From: Rhizobium acidisoli
GTDB taxonomy: Bacteria; Pseudomonadota; Alphaproteobacteria; Rhizobiales; Rhizobiaceae
Direction: 5' to 3'
Assembly (NCBI RefSeq): GCF_002531755.2
Contig: NZ_CP034998.1
Location: forward strand, 1,240,001 to 1,304,000
Length of the DNA: 64,000 bases
Positions 25,375-35,514 of the stretch are shown one piece after another (position 1 is the first letter of the stretch; each line of letters begins with the position of its first letter). Both the position numbers and the translations under genes were made by a program. The notes under the pieces were generated by a model that made no database searches, was not told where the DNA came from, and saw nothing but the letters and a program-made list of their open reading frames with translations.

Positions 25375-26541
25375 ATGTCCGTTCGTCGATTAGCCGAAGA
25401 TCAATTTCAGCCTGCCGCATTCGCTTTCAGCGATGAAAATGCGGTCTGGGCGGACAAGACGATCCAGAAATACCCCGCCGGCCGCCAGCAGTCGGCGGTC
25501 ATTCCGCTGTTGATGCGGGCGCAGGAGCAGGACGGCTGGGTCACGCGCGCGGCGATCGAAAAGATCGCCGACATGCTCGATATGGCCTATATCCGGGTGC
25601 TCGAGGTCGCGACCTTCTATACGCAGTTCCAGCTGCATCCTGTCGGCACCCGCGCCCATGTCCAGGTCTGCGGCACGACGCCCTGCATGCTGCGCGGCTC
25701 GGAAGCGCTGATGTCGGTCTGCAAGAGCAAGATCCATGCTCATGCCTTCGAGCGCAATGCCGAGGGCACGCTGTCCTGGGAAGAGGTCGAATGTCTTGGC
25801 GCCTGCGTCAACGCCCCGATGGTGATGATCGGCAAGGACACCTATGAGGACCTGACGCCGGCGCGTCTCGAGGAGATCATCGATAGCTTTGCCGCCGGCA
25901 ATGGCGCGAGCATCAAGCCCGGCACCCAGATCGACCGGATTTTCTCGGCGCCTGAAGGCGGCCCGACTTCGCTGACGACGGAAGAGCCGAAGGCAAGGAC
26001 GCGGGCCAAGAAGGCCGATGCCGAAAGCATTTCGGCTCCGGTCGACGCCGCTCCGGTTCCGCCCTCAGAGGCTGCCCGCCCGAAGAGCACCGATGCCGAG
26101 ACCAACGCTGCGCTGAAGACGCCGGCAACGGCGCCGAAGGCGGCTGCCAGGAATGCCAAGGCTGCCGAGCAGCAGCCAGTTTCCGGCACGGCACCTGCCG
26201 AACCGGCACCGGTGGCTGCCGCCAAGGCCGAAGCCGCCCCGGCGGCAAAGCCTGCGCCCACCGACAAGAACCGTCCGGCCGGCATCGAAAAGCCCGCCGC
26301 GCCGGATGACCTGAAGATGATCTCCGGCGTCGGCCCGAAGATCGAGGCGACGCTGAACGAAATCGGCATCTTCACCTTCTCGCAGGTCGCGGGCTGGAAG
26401 AAGGCCGAACGCGAATGGGTCGACGGCTACCTGAACTTCCGCGGCCGCATCGAGCGCGACGACTGGGTCAAGCAGGCCAAGGCGCTCGCCAAGGGCGGCG
26501 AAGCGGAATATATCAAGGTGTTCGGCAAGAAGCCGCGGTAA
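25375..26541 (+). CDS. nuoE: NADH-quinone oxidoreductase subunit E with helix-hairpin-helix C-terminal extension
   Basis: 388 residues, about twice the usual NuoE length. Residues 1-190 are the 24-kDa flavoprotein-arm subunit with the N1a 2Fe-2S thioredoxin-like fold: CGTTPCMLRGSE and ECLGACVNAPMV contain the four ligands. Residues about 200-310 are a low-complexity Ala/Pro/Lys linker. The last 75 residues, starting DDLKMISGVGPKIEATLNEI, form a helix-hairpin-helix-like domain (COG3743 type). The same domain occurs in the gene after nuoF. The extension is typical of rhizobial NuoE; its role is unknown. Confidence 0.95.
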   Translation: MSVRRLAEDQFQPAAFAFSDENAVWADKTIQKYPAGRQQSAVIPLLMRAQEQDGWVTRAAIEKIADMLDMAYIRVLEVATFYTQFQLHPVGTRAHVQVCGTTPCMLRGSEALMSVCKSKIHAHAFERNAEGTLSWEEVECLGACVNAPMVMIGKDTYEDLTPARLEEIIDSFAAGNGASIKPGTQIDRIFSAPEGGPTSLTTEEPKARTRAKKADAESISAPVDAAPVPPSEAARPKSTDAETNAALKTPATAPKAAARNAKAAEQQPVSGTAPAEPAPVAAAKAEAAPAAKPAPTDKNRPAGIEKPAAPDDLKMISGVGPKIEATLNEIGIFTFSQVAGWKKAEREWVDGYLNFRGRIERDDWVKQAKALAKGGEAEYIKVFGKKPR

Positions 26542-26551
26542 GAGGTGAAGC

Positions 26552-27856
26552 ATGTTACAAGATAAAGACCGCATCTTTACCAACATCTACGGCCTCAAGG
26601 ACAAGTCCCTGAAGGGCGCGATGAGCCGCGGCCACTGGGACGGCACCAAGCAGATCCTCGAAAAGGGCCGCGACTGGATCATCAACGAGATGAAGGCCTC
26701 GGGCCTTCGCGGTCGCGGCGGCGCGGGCTTCCCCACCGGCCTCAAATGGTCCTTCATGCCGAAGGAAAGCGACGGCCGCCCGCATTACCTCGTCGTCAAT
26801 GCCGACGAATCGGAGCCCGGCACCTGCAAGGACCGCGACATCATGCGCCACGATCCGCATACGCTGATCGAGGGCTGCGTCGTCGCCAGCTTCGCCATGG
26901 GCGCCAATGCCGCCTACATCTATGTGCGCGGCGAATATATCCGCGAGCGCGAAGCGCTGCAGGCGGCAATCGACGAATGTTATGATTACGGCCTGCTCGG
27001 CAAGAACAACAAGCTCGGCTGGGACATGGACATCTTCGTCCATCACGGCGCCGGCGCCTATATCTGCGGCGAGGAAACCGCGCTGCTCGAAAGCCTCGAG
27101 GGCAAGAAGGGCCAGCCGCGCCTGAAGCCGCCATTCCCGGCCAATATGGGCCTCTATGGTTGCCCGACGACTGTTAATAACGTCGAATCGATCGCCGTTG
27201 CCCCGACCATCCTGCGCCGCGGCGCCGGCTGGTTCTCGGCCATCGGCCGCCCGAACAATGTCGGCACCAAGCTGTTCATGCTCTCCGGCCACGTCAATAA
27301 GCCGTGCACGGTCGAAGAGGAAATGGGCATCACCTTCCGCGAACTGGTCGACCGCCATGCCGGCGGCATTCGCGGCGGCTGGGACAATCTGCTCGCCGTC
27401 ATTCCGGGCGGCGCATCCTGCCCGATCGTGCCGGCCAAGGACATCATCGACTGCCCGATGGATTTCGACGGCCTGCGCGGCGTCGGCTCTTCCTTCGGCA
27501 CGGCGGCTGCGATCGTCATGGACAAGTCCACCGACGTCATCAAGGCGATCGCCCGCATCTCCGCCTTCTTCAAGCATGAGAGCTGCGGCCAGTGCACGCC
27601 CTGCCGCGAAGGCACGGGCTGGATGTGGCGCGTGATGGAGCGCATGGCTAAGGGCAATGCCCAGAAGCGCGAAATCGACATGCTGTTCCAGGTGACCAAG
27701 CAGATCGAAGGCCACACCATCTGCGCGCTCGGCGATGCCGCCGCATGGCCGGTGCAGGGTCTGATCCGTAACTTCCGTCCCGAGATCGAAAAGCGCATCG
27801 ACCAGTATACGGCAAGCGCGCTCGATCACGGCGCGGTTCTGGAGGCGGCTGAATAA
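26552..27856 (+). CDS. nuoF: NADH-quinone oxidoreductase subunit F
   Basis: 434-residue NADH-oxidising subunit of complex I. The FMN-binding glycine loop is [19 protein letters not shown] binding is in [19 protein letters not shown], and cluster N3 ligands are in [13 protein letters not shown] with a fourth Cys in [13 protein letters not shown]. Length is normal. It follows nuoE after 10 bases with GAGGTG as ribosome-binding site, and the next gene starts 3 bases after its stop. Confidence 0.97.
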   Translation: MLQDKDRIFTNIYGLKDKSLKGAMSRGHWDGTKQILEKGRDWIINEMKASGLRGRGGAGFPTGLKWSFMPKESDGRPHYLVVNADESEPGTCKDRDIMRHDPHTLIEGCVVASFAMGANAAYIYVRGEYIREREALQAAIDECYDYGLLGKNNKLGWDMDIFVHHGAGAYICGEETALLESLEGKKGQPRLKPPFPANMGLYGCPTTVNNVESIAVAPTILRRGAGWFSAIGRPNNVGTKLFMLSGHVNKPCTVEEEMGITFRELVDRHAGGIRGGWDNLLAVIPGGASCPIVPAKDIIDCPMDFDGLRGVGSSFGTAAAIVMDKSTDVIKAIARISAFFKHESCGQCTPCREGTGWMWRVMERMAKGNAQKREIDMLFQVTKQIEGHTICALGDAAAWPVQGLIRNFRPEIEKRIDQYTASALDHGAVLEAAE

Positions 27857-27858
27857 TC

Positions 27859-28527
27859 ATGGCGGACAACGCATCGAAGAGTGGAAAGAAGGAAGACGCC
27901 GCCGATTTCGCGGCCGGCTTCGGCCGTCTTGCCGCCGAGATGCTGGAAAATGCACGGGCAATGCCGGTGCATCCGCTGATGGCGCATCCGGCCGCTGCCT
28001 TTGCTGCTGCAACGGCGATCGGCTTCGGCCTCTCGACGCAGATGGCGGGCGCTTTCTTCGGCGCCTTCCAGAGCGCGCTGGAAACGACCGGCAAGGTCGC
28101 CGCCGCCCTCGATGATACGCCGCCGGACGAGCTCGCGCCCGACGTCGAGATCCGACCGGAGAATATTCGCCCTGCCGTCAAGGTTGTCGCCAAGCCGGCG
28201 GCCGCGAAGAGGGCAGGGCCGAAATTGACGGTTGTCAGGCCGGTCAGCGAACCGGTGCCGGCAAGCCAGCCGAAGCCGGCTGTGAAGGCAAAACCGGTCG
28301 CGCGGGCGAAAAAGGCCGACGATCTGAAGCTGATCGCCGGCATCGGCCCGAAGCTGGAGCAGGTGCTGAACGCCAAGGGCATTCGCAGTTTTGCCGAAGT
28401 CGCCGCCTGGAGCGATGAGGACATCGCCCGGCTCGACGCCGAGCTTGGCTTCAACGGCCGCATCGGGCGTGACGACTGGAGCGGCCAGGCGAAAGTTCTG
28501 GCCGGGCGGGGCCGTCGGAAAAAATGA
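27859..28527 (+). CDS. Helix-hairpin-helix protein (COG3743-like) in the nuo operon
   Basis: 222 residues. The first part has an amphipathic or weakly hydrophobic region (HPLMAHPAAAFAAATAIGFG), the middle is Lys/Pro/Ala-rich, and the last 70 residues, beginning DDLKLIAGIGPKLEQVLNAK, match the C-terminal domain of the NuoE just upstream, ending GRIGRDDWSGQAKVLA. COG3743 is annotated as a predicted helix-3-turn-helix nuclease-like domain, but no catalytic residues can be shown. The gene starts 3 bases after nuoF, so it is co-translated. A complex I accessory or assembly role is an inference from context. Confidence 0.8.
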   Translation: MADNASKSGKKEDAADFAAGFGRLAAEMLENARAMPVHPLMAHPAAAFAAATAIGFGLSTQMAGAFFGAFQSALETTGKVAAALDDTPPDELAPDVEIRPENIRPAVKVVAKPAAAKRAGPKLTVVRPVSEPVPASQPKPAVKAKPVARAKKADDLKLIAGIGPKLEQVLNAKGIRSFAEVAAWSDEDIARLDAELGFNGRIGRDDWSGQAKVLAGRGRRKK

Positions 28528-28750
28528 ACTTTCCGGCCGTGCAATCGGCCGGAAAGATGGGCGGATCGGCGGACGGGCGGGGGCCTCACGCTGCAGAAGC
28601 CGATGCGGGTTCCGGACCTGGGACACGCGACAGAGAATTTGGGCGGCATCAGATGTCGGCAGGACGAAAGATCCGGCTTGGCAATGAGACTGTTGCAAAA
28701 ATAGGTTTGTTTGCCGTCATCAGGCAAACGGGAAACAGGACTGAGCGACG
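28528..28750. other. Spacer between the helix-hairpin-helix gene and nuoG
   Basis: 223 bases, the longest gene-free gap inside the nuo operon. Directly after the stop is a perfect 11-bp hairpin CTTTCCGGCCG / CGGCCGGAAAG (28530-28556) with no T run, which may stabilise or process the message. AGGACTGAGCG precedes nuoG. No gene is seen. Confidence 0.6.
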
Positions 28751-30832
28751 ATGGCAAAACTGAAGATTGACGGCAACGAGATCGAAGTTCCGGATCACTA
28801 CACGCTGTTGCAGGCGTGCGAGGATGCCGGTGCCGAGGTTCCGCGCTTCTGCTTCCATGAGCGCCTGTCGGTTGCCGGCAATTGCCGCATGTGCCTTGTC
28901 GAGGTGAAGGGTGGCCCGCCGAAGCCGCAGGCTTCCTGCGCCATGAGCGTACGCGACATCCGCGGCGGCCCGAACGGCGAACTGCCCGAGGTCTTCACCA
29001 ACACGCCGATGGTCAAGAAGGCCCGCGAAGGCGTGATGGAGTTCCTGCTGATCAACCATCCGCTCGATTGCCCGATCTGCGACCAGGGCGGCGAATGCGA
29101 CCTGCAGGACCAGGCGATGGCCTTCGGCATCGACACCTCGCGTTATCAGGAAGACAAGCGCGCCGTCGAAGACAAGTATATCGGCCCGCTCGTCAAGACG
29201 GTGATGAACCGCTGCATCCACTGCACGCGCTGCGTCCGCTTCACCACCGAGGTCGCCGGCATTTCCGAGCTTGGCCTGATCGGCCGCGGCGAAGATGCCG
29301 AAATCACCACCTATCTCGAACAGGCGATGACCTCCGAGCTTCAGGGCAATGTCGTCGATCTCTGCCCGGTGGGTGCGCTGACTTCCAAGCCCTTCGCCTT
29401 CACCGCGCGCCCCTGGGAATTGAACAAGACCGAATCGATCGACGTCATGGATGCCGTCGGTTCGGCGATCCGCGTCGACACCCGCGGCCGCGAGGTCATG
29501 CGTGTCCTGCCGCGCGTCAACGAGGCGATCAACGAAGAGTGGATCTCCGACAAGAGCCGTTTCATCTGGGACGGCCTGAAGACCCAGCGTCTCGACCGGC
29601 CCTATGTCCGCCGCGACGGCCGCTTGCAGCCCGCCACCTGGGCCGAAGCCTTCGGCGCTATCAAGGCCGCCGTCGGCGCCACGTCGGGCGACAAGATCGG
29701 CGCGATCGCAGGCGACCTTGCCTCGGTCGAGGAAATGTATGCGCTTTCCGAACTGGTGAAATCGCTCGGATCCGCCAATCTCGACTGTCGCCAGGATGGG
29801 GCGGCACTCGATCCGTCGCTCGGCCGTGCAAGCTACCTCTTCAACCCGACCATTTCCGGCATCGACCAGGCCGACGCGCTGCTGATCATCGGCGCCAATC
29901 CGCGCTTCGAGGCAGCCATCCTCAACGCCCGCATCCGCAAGCGCTGGCGCCGCGGCAAGTTCCCGATCGGCGTCATCGGCGAGCCAGGCGAACTGCGCTA
30001 CAGCTATGACTATCTCGGCGGTGGTCCCGACACGCTGAAGGATCTGGTCGACGGCGGCCACGCCTTCGCCGAGGTTCTGAAGAACGCCGCCAAGCCGATG
30101 ATCATCATCGGCCAGGGCGCGCTGTCGCGCACCGACGGCGCCGGTGTTCTCGCCAGTGCCGCCAAGCTTGCCGGTTCGGTCGGCGCAGTCGTCGAAGGCT
30201 GGAACGGCTTTGCCGTCCTCCACACCGCCGCATCGCGCGTCGGCGGCCTCGACCTCGGCTTCGTGCCGGGTGCCAAGGGTGTCAACGCCGCCGAAATGCT
30301 GACGGCGATGGATGTGCTCTTCCTGCTCGGCGCCGACGAACTCGACTTCACCGCCAAGAAGGCCAAGCTCACCGTCTATATCGGTTCGCATGGCGACAAC
30401 GGCGCCCATCATGCCGACGTCATCCTGCCGGCCGCAGCCTATACCGAAAAGTCCGGCACCTGGGTCAACACCGAAGGCCGCGTCCAGATGGGCAACCGCG
30501 CAGGCTTTGCGCCGGGCGACGCCCGCGAGGACTGGGCGATCATCCGTGCCCTTTCCGACGTGCTCGGCAAGAAGCTTCCGTTCGATTCGCTGAGCGAATT
30601 GCGCGTCCGGCTCTATGCCGCTTTCCCGCATTTCGCCGCCATCGACGAGATCGCCGAAACCGATAGCGCCCAAATTGCCGCAGTTGCGAAAAAAGCCGGC
30701 AAGATGAACAAGTCAGGGTTTGCGTCGCCGGTGAAAGACTTCTATTTGACGAACCCGATAGCGCGTGCCTCGGCAGTGATGGCGGAGTGCTCGGCATTGG
30801 CCCGCAACAACTTCAAAGTCGCGGCAGAGTAA
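28751..30832 (+). CDS. nuoG: NADH-quinone oxidoreductase subunit G
   Basis: 693-residue largest peripheral subunit (75-kDa homologue). The N-terminal part binds N1b through the Cys in VPRFCFHERLSVAGNCRMC. The His/Cys cluster is in HPLDCPICDQGGECDLQDQA, and N4/N5 ligands follow in MNRCIHCTRCVRF and VVDLCPVGALTSKP. The C-terminal part is a molybdopterin-oxidoreductase-like domain without cofactor. Length is that of the alphaproteobacterial/mitochondrial type, shorter than the E. coli form. Confidence 0.97.
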   Translation: MAKLKIDGNEIEVPDHYTLLQACEDAGAEVPRFCFHERLSVAGNCRMCLVEVKGGPPKPQASCAMSVRDIRGGPNGELPEVFTNTPMVKKAREGVMEFLLINHPLDCPICDQGGECDLQDQAMAFGIDTSRYQEDKRAVEDKYIGPLVKTVMNRCIHCTRCVRFTTEVAGISELGLIGRGEDAEITTYLEQAMTSELQGNVVDLCPVGALTSKPFAFTARPWELNKTESIDVMDAVGSAIRVDTRGREVMRVLPRVNEAINEEWISDKSRFIWDGLKTQRLDRPYVRRDGRLQPATWAEAFGAIKAAVGATSGDKIGAIAGDLASVEEMYALSELVKSLGSANLDCRQDGAALDPSLGRASYLFNPTISGIDQADALLIIGANPRFEAAILNARIRKRWRRGKFPIGVIGEPGELRYSYDYLGGGPDTLKDLVDGGHAFAEVLKNAAKPMIIIGQGALSRTDGAGVLASAAKLAGSVGAVVEGWNGFAVLHTAASRVGGLDLGFVPGAKGVNAAEMLTAMDVLFLLGADELDFTAKKAKLTVYIGSHGDNGAHHADVILPAAAYTEKSGTWVNTEGRVQMGNRAGFAPGDAREDWAIIRALSDVLGKKLPFDSLSELRVRLYAAFPHFAAIDEIAETDSAQIAAVAKKAGKMNKSGFASPVKDFYLTNPIARASAVMAECSALARNNFKVAAE

Positions 30833-30844
30833 GGGCAGGGGACT

Positions 30845-31888
30845 ATGGATTCTTTCTTTTCGACCTATGTCTTGCCGGCGATCATCATGATCGGTCAGTC
30901 GCTGCTGCTTCTGGTCTGCCTGCTTGTCTTCATCGCCTATGTTCTGCTCGCCGACCGCAAGATCTGGGCGGCCGTGCAGTTGCGCCGCGGCCCGAATGTC
31001 GTCGGTCCCTTCGGCCTGTTCCAGTCTTTCGCCGACCTTCTGAAATTCGTCTTCAAGGAGCCGATCATTCCGGCCGGCGCCAACAAGGCGGTGTTCCTGC
31101 TTGCTCCGCTGGTGACGGTGCTTCTGGCGCTGTCGACCTGGGCGGTGGTGCCGCTTGCCGACGGCTGGGTGATCGCCAACATCAATGTCGGCATCCTTTA
31201 CATCTTCGCGATCTCCTCTCTCGAGGTTTACGGCATCATCATGGGCGGCTGGGCTTCGAACTCGAAGTATCCGTTCCTCGGTGCGCTGCGCTCGGCGGCG
31301 CAGATGGTGTCCTATGAAGTCTCGATCGGCTTCGTCATCGTCACGGTGCTTCTCTGCGTCGGTTCGCTGAACCTGACCGATATCGTCAATGCGCAGCATA
31401 CCGGCCTCGGCACCATGCTCGGCCTGCCGGCATCGTTCCTCGACTGGCACTGGCTGTCGCTTTTCCCGATGTTCATCATCTTCTTCATTTCGGCGCTCGC
31501 CGAAACGAACCGTCCGCCCTTTGACCTTCCGGAAGCAGAATCGGAACTCGTTGCCGGCTTCATGGTCGAATACGGCTCCTCGCCATACATGATGTTCATG
31601 CTCGGCGAATATGCGGCCGTCTGCCTGATGTGTTCGCTGACGACGATCCTCTTCCTCGGCGGCTGGCTGCCTCCGGTCGACATCTGGATCCTCAACTGGG
31701 TCCCGGGCATCATCTGGTTCATGCTGAAGGCCTGCTTCGTGTTCTTCATGTTCGCGATGGTCAAGGCTTTCGTCCCGCGCTACCGCTACGACCAGCTCAT
31801 GCGCCTCGGCTGGAAGGTCTTCCTGCCGCTGTCGCTCGCCATGGTCATCATCGTTGCATTCGTGCTGAAGCTGATGGGATGGGCATGA
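30845..31888 (+). CDS. nuoH: NADH-quinone oxidoreductase subunit H
   Basis: 347-residue membrane subunit with eight helices that forms the entry of the quinone tunnel and the first proton channel. The family signatures [19 protein letters not shown] and [20 protein letters not shown] and the acidic loop [20 protein letters not shown] are all present. It follows nuoG after 12 bases. Confidence 0.97.
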
Positions 31889-31928
31889 TGACGCCCTCTC
31901 TCGTTTCCGGCAAAATTGGAGGTTGAAG

Positions 31929-32420
31929 ATGGGAAGCTTGTCCAGCTCCATCAGCTCGCTGTTCCTCAAGGAATTCTTCGGCGCGTTCTTTCTGTCGATG
32001 CGCTATTTCTTCCGCCAGAAGGCGACGATCAACTATCCCTTCGAAAAGGGACCGGTTTCCCCGCGGTTCCGTGGTGAGCATGCGCTGCGCCGTTATCCGA
32101 ACGGCGAGGAACGCTGCATCGCCTGCAAACTCTGCGAGGCGATCTGTCCTGCCCAGGCCATCACCATCGAGGCCGGCCCCCGCCGCAACGACGGCACCCG
32201 CCGCACGGTGCGCTACGACATCGACATGGTGAAGTGCATCTATTGCGGCTTCTGCCAGGAGGCCTGCCCGGTCGATGCGATCGTCGAGGGCCCGAATTTC
32301 GAATTTGCGACGGAAACCCGCGAAGAGCTCTATTTCGACAAGGCGCGCCTTCTCGACAACGGAGACCGTTGGGAGCGTGAAATCGCCCGTAACATTGCGA
32401 TCGACTCGCCGTACCGCTGA
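31929..32420 (+). CDS. nuoI: NADH-quinone oxidoreductase subunit I
   Basis: 163-residue peripheral subunit with two 4Fe-4S clusters (N6a and N6b) that pass electrons to NuoB. Ligand sets are [12 protein letters not shown] and [12 protein letters not shown]. The N-terminus is amphipathic and anchors the protein to the membrane arm. An upstream TTG at 31923 is in frame, but GGAGG at 31918-31922 fits ATG 31929 with 6 bases of spacing. Confidence 0.97.
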
Positions 32421-32560
32421 TCGAGTTTTGAAATGCCGCGAGGGAGCTTCGCTGCTCCGGTCGCGGTCAATATGCACAGGAGCTTTGCCGGTCAGCCGCG
32501 CAAACTCTATCGGGCAGAAAAACTCCCGGCTGCCCGGGGGAAGATGAAAAAGGCACCAAC

Positions 32561-33175
32561 ATGGGTCTGCAGGCTCTATTTTTCTATCTTTTCGCCTTTG
32601 TCGCGGTGGCGTCGGCGTTCATGGTCATCTGGGCGAAGAACCCGGTCCACTCGGTTCTGTTCCTGATCCTGGTGTTCTTCAATGCGGCCGGCCTCTTCCT
32701 GCTGCTCGGTGCCGAATTCCTGGCGATGATCCTGCTCGTCGTCTATGTCGGCGCCGTCGCCGTGCTCTTCCTCTTCGTGGTGATGATGCTCGATATCGAC
32801 TTCACCGAGCTCAGGGCAGGGGTTCTCGAATATGCGCCGATCGGCGGCTTGATCGGGATCATTCTCGCAGCCGAGCTGATCGTCGTCATCGGCGGCAGCG
32901 TCATCTCGCCCGAGATCGCCAAATCCGTCGCCATGCCGATCCCGGCGCTCAGCGAGCGCACGAATACGGCCGCTCTCGGCGACGTGCTCTACACCAACTA
33001 CGTCTATTTCTTCGAGATCGCCGGTCTGGTGCTGCTGGTCGCGATGATCGGCGCGATCGTGCTGACGCTGCGGCACCGCACCAATATCAAGCGGCAGAAT
33101 ATCCCGAGGCAGGTTGCCCGCACGCCCGCCACCGCCGTCGAGGTGGTGTCGGTCAAGCCCGGGCAGGGCGTTTAA
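32561..33175 (+). CDS. nuoJ: NADH-quinone oxidoreductase subunit J
   Basis: 204-residue membrane subunit with five helices. The third-helix region [20 protein letters not shown], including the pi-bulge Tyr-Val-Gly, is the hallmark of NuoJ/ND6. The C-terminal tail is hydrophilic and basic. A 140-base spacer precedes it; no gene is visible there. It is followed by nuoK after 22 bases. Confidence 0.96.
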   Translation: MGLQALFFYLFAFVAVASAFMVIWAKNPVHSVLFLILVFFNAAGLFLLLGAEFLAMILLVVYVGAVAVLFLFVVMMLDIDFTELRAGVLEYAPIGGLIGIILAAELIVVIGGSVISPEIAKSVAMPIPALSERTNTAALGDVLYTNYVYFFEIAGLVLLVAMIGAIVLTLRHRTNIKRQNIPRQVARTPATAVEVVSVKPGQGV

Positions 33176-33197
33176 GGCAGGTCAAGGAACAAAGAAC

Positions 33198-33506
33198 ATG
33201 GTCATCGGACTTTCCCACTACCTGACGGTCAGCGCCATCCTCTTCACGCTCGGCGTCTTCGGCATCTTCCTGAACCGGAAGAACGTCATCGTCATCCTGA
33301 TGTCGGTCGAACTGATCCTGCTCGCCGTCAACATCAACATGGTCGCCTTCTCCTCCTTCCTGAACGACATCGTCGGCCAGGTCTTCGCGCTGTTCATCCT
33401 GACGGTCGCGGCTGCCGAAGCGGCGATCGGTCTTGCAATTCTCGTTGTCTTCTACCGCAACCGCGGCTCGATCGCGGTCGAAGACGTCAATATGATGAAG
33501 GGCTGA
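33198..33506 (+). CDS. nuoK: NADH-quinone oxidoreductase subunit K
   Basis: 102-residue three-helix membrane subunit (ND4L homologue). Two conserved Glu in membrane helices are visible: [20 protein letters not shown] and [18 protein letters not shown], both needed for proton transfer. The open frame starts earlier (33114), but ATG 33198 with AAGGAACAAAG is the normal start. Confidence 0.97.
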   Translation: MVIGLSHYLTVSAILFTLGVFGIFLNRKNVIVILMSVELILLAVNINMVAFSSFLNDIVGQVFALFILTVAAAEAAIGLAILVVFYRNRGSIAVEDVNMMKG

Positions 33507-33513
33507 GTGGCTC

Positions 33514-35514
33514 ATGTTCCTCTATAAGGCTATCGTCTTTCTTCCCCTGATCGGTGCGATCGTCGCCGGCCTGTTCGGCCGCGCCATCGGCGCCAAGGCT
33601 TCGGAATATGTCACCAGCGGCCTGATGATCATCGCCGCCATCCTCTCCTGGATCGTGTTCTTCACCGTCGGCATGGGTCATGCCGAAGGCGGCCCGATCA
33701 AGGTCGAGGTGCTGCGCTGGATCCAGTCGGGCGGCATCGACGTCTCCTGGTCGCTGCGCGTGGATACGCTGACCTCCGTCATGCTGATCGTCGTCAACAC
33801 GGTCTCGACGCTGGTTCACGTCTATTCGATCGGTTACATGCACACCGATCCGCATCGCCCGCGCTTCTTTGCCTATCTCTCGCTCTTCACCTTCGCCATG
33901 CTGATGCTGGTGACGGCCGACAATCTGGCGCAGATGTTCTTCGGCTGGGAAGGTGTCGGTCTCGCCTCCTATCTGCTGATCGGCTTCTGGTTCAAGAAAC
34001 CGTCGGCAACGGCTGCGGCGATGAAGGCCTTCATCGTCAACCGCGTCGGCGACTTCGGCTTCGTGCTCGGCATTGCCGGCGTCTTCGTGCTGTTCGGTTC
34101 GATCAACTTCGACACGATCTTCGCCAATGCCTCGAACTTCGCCCCGCATGAAGGCGGCGGCGAGGCGAGTGAAGTCATCCTCAACCTCTTCGGCATGCAG
34201 CTCGACAAGGCGCATGCGCTGACCGGCGTCTGCCTGCTGCTGTTCATGGGCGCCATGGGCAAGTCGGCGCAGTTCCTGCTGCACACATGGCTGCCCGACG
34301 CCATGGAAGGCCCGACCCCGGTCTCGGCCCTCATCCATGCCGCCACCATGGTCACCGCCGGCGTCTTTCTCGTCGCCCGCATGTCGCCGCTCTTCGAACT
34401 GTCGCCGGATGCGCTCGTCGTCGTCACCGTGATCGGTGCGATCACCGCCTTCTTCGCGGCGACCGTCGGCCTGGTGCAGAACGACATCAAGCGCGTCATC
34501 GCCTATTCCACCTGCTCGCAGCTCGGCTACATGTTCGTGGCGCTCGGGGTAGGGGCCTATGGCGCGGCGATCTTCCATCTGTTCACGCACGCTTTCTTCA
34601 AGGCGCTGCTGTTCCTTTGCGCCGGCTCGGTCATCCATTCCGTCGATGGTGAGCAGGACATGCGCTACATGGGCGGCCTGTATCCGCATATCAAAGTTAC
34701 CGGCATCCTGATGATCATCGGCACGCTGGCGATCACCGGCGTCGGCATTCCGTTTACGCCGATCGGTTTTGCCGGCTTCTTCTCCAAGGACGTGATCATC
34801 GAGGCGACCTATGCTTCGCATTCGCCGGTTGCAGGCTTTGCCTTCTCGCTGCTGGTCATCGCGGCTCTGTTTACGAGCTTCTATTCCTGGCGCCTGATCT
34901 TCATGACCTTCTTCGGCAAGCCGCGCGCTTCGCATGAGGTCATGCACCACGTCCATGAGTCGCCGCAGGTCATGCTGGTGCCGCTTTATCTCCTGGCGAT
35001 CGGCGCCGTGTTTGCCGGCGTGATCTTCGAAGGCCGGTTCTATGGCGAGGAGTATGCCGAGTTCTGGAAGGGCGCGCTGTTTACTGGCGCCGAGAACGAA
35101 CTCGTCGAACAGTTCCATCATGTGCCGGCGCTCGTGGGCCTGAGCCCCTTCATCGCCATGCTGCTCGGCTTCGTCACCGCCTGGTACATGTATATCCGTT
35201 CGCCGCAGACGCCGCGCACCCTCGCCAGGCAGCACCGTGTTCTCTACCAGTTCCTGCTGAACAAGTGGTACTTCGACGAACTCTATGACTTCCTCTTCGT
35301 CCGCACCGCCAAGGCGCTCGGCCGCTTCCTGTGGAAGAAGGGTGATGTCGGCGTCATCGACACTTACGGCCCGAACGGCGTGGCCGCCCGCGTCGTCGCC
35401 GTCACCGACCGCGTCGTCCGCCTGCAGACCGGTTACCTCTATCACTACGCCTTCGCCATGCTGATCGGCATTGCGGCGCTTGTTACCTGGATGATGCTCG
35501 GGAGTTCCTTCTGA
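33514..35514 (+). CDS. nuoL: NADH-quinone oxidoreductase subunit L
   Basis: 666-residue antiporter-like proton-pumping subunit at the end of the membrane arm. It has about 14 core helices plus the long lateral helix near the C-terminus. Signature segments are [38 protein letters not shown] and [20 protein letters not shown], which include the conserved Lys and His of the proton path. The stop overlaps the nuoM start (TGATG). Confidence 0.97.
   Translation: MFLYKAIVFLPLIGAIVAGLFGRAIGAKASEYVTSGLMIIAAILSWIVFFTVGMGHAEGGPIKVEVLRWIQSGGIDVSWSLRVDTLTSVMLIVVNTVSTLVHVYSIGYMHTDPHRPRFFAYLSLFTFAMLMLVTADNLAQMFFGWEGVGLASYLLIGFWFKKPSATAAAMKAFIVNRVGDFGFVLGIAGVFVLFGSINFDTIFANASNFAPHEGGGEASEVILNLFGMQLDKAHALTGVCLLLFMGAMGKSAQFLLHTWLPDAMEGPTPVSALIHAATMVTAGVFLVARMSPLFELSPDALVVVTVIGAITAFFAATVGLVQNDIKRVIAYSTCSQLGYMFVALGVGAYGAAIFHLFTHAFFKALLFLCAGSVIHSVDGEQDMRYMGGLYPHIKVTGILMIIGTLAITGVGIPFTPIGFAGFFSKDVIIEATYASHSPVAGFAFSLLVIAALFTSFYSWRLIFMTFFGKPRASHEVMHHVHESPQVMLVPLYLLAIGAVFAGVIFEGRFYGEEYAEFWKGALFTGAENELVEQFHHVPALVGLSPFIAMLLGFVTAWYMYIRSPQTPRTLARQHRVLYQFLLNKWYFDELYDFLFVRTAKALGRFLWKKGDVGVIDTYGPNGVAARVVAVTDRVVRLQTGYLYHYAFAMLIGIAALVTWMMLGSSF

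Noticed and set aside
28649..30673. 674-codon open frame antisense to nuoG
   Set aside because: Shadow frame; the nuoG reading is supported by iron-sulfur motifs and operon context.
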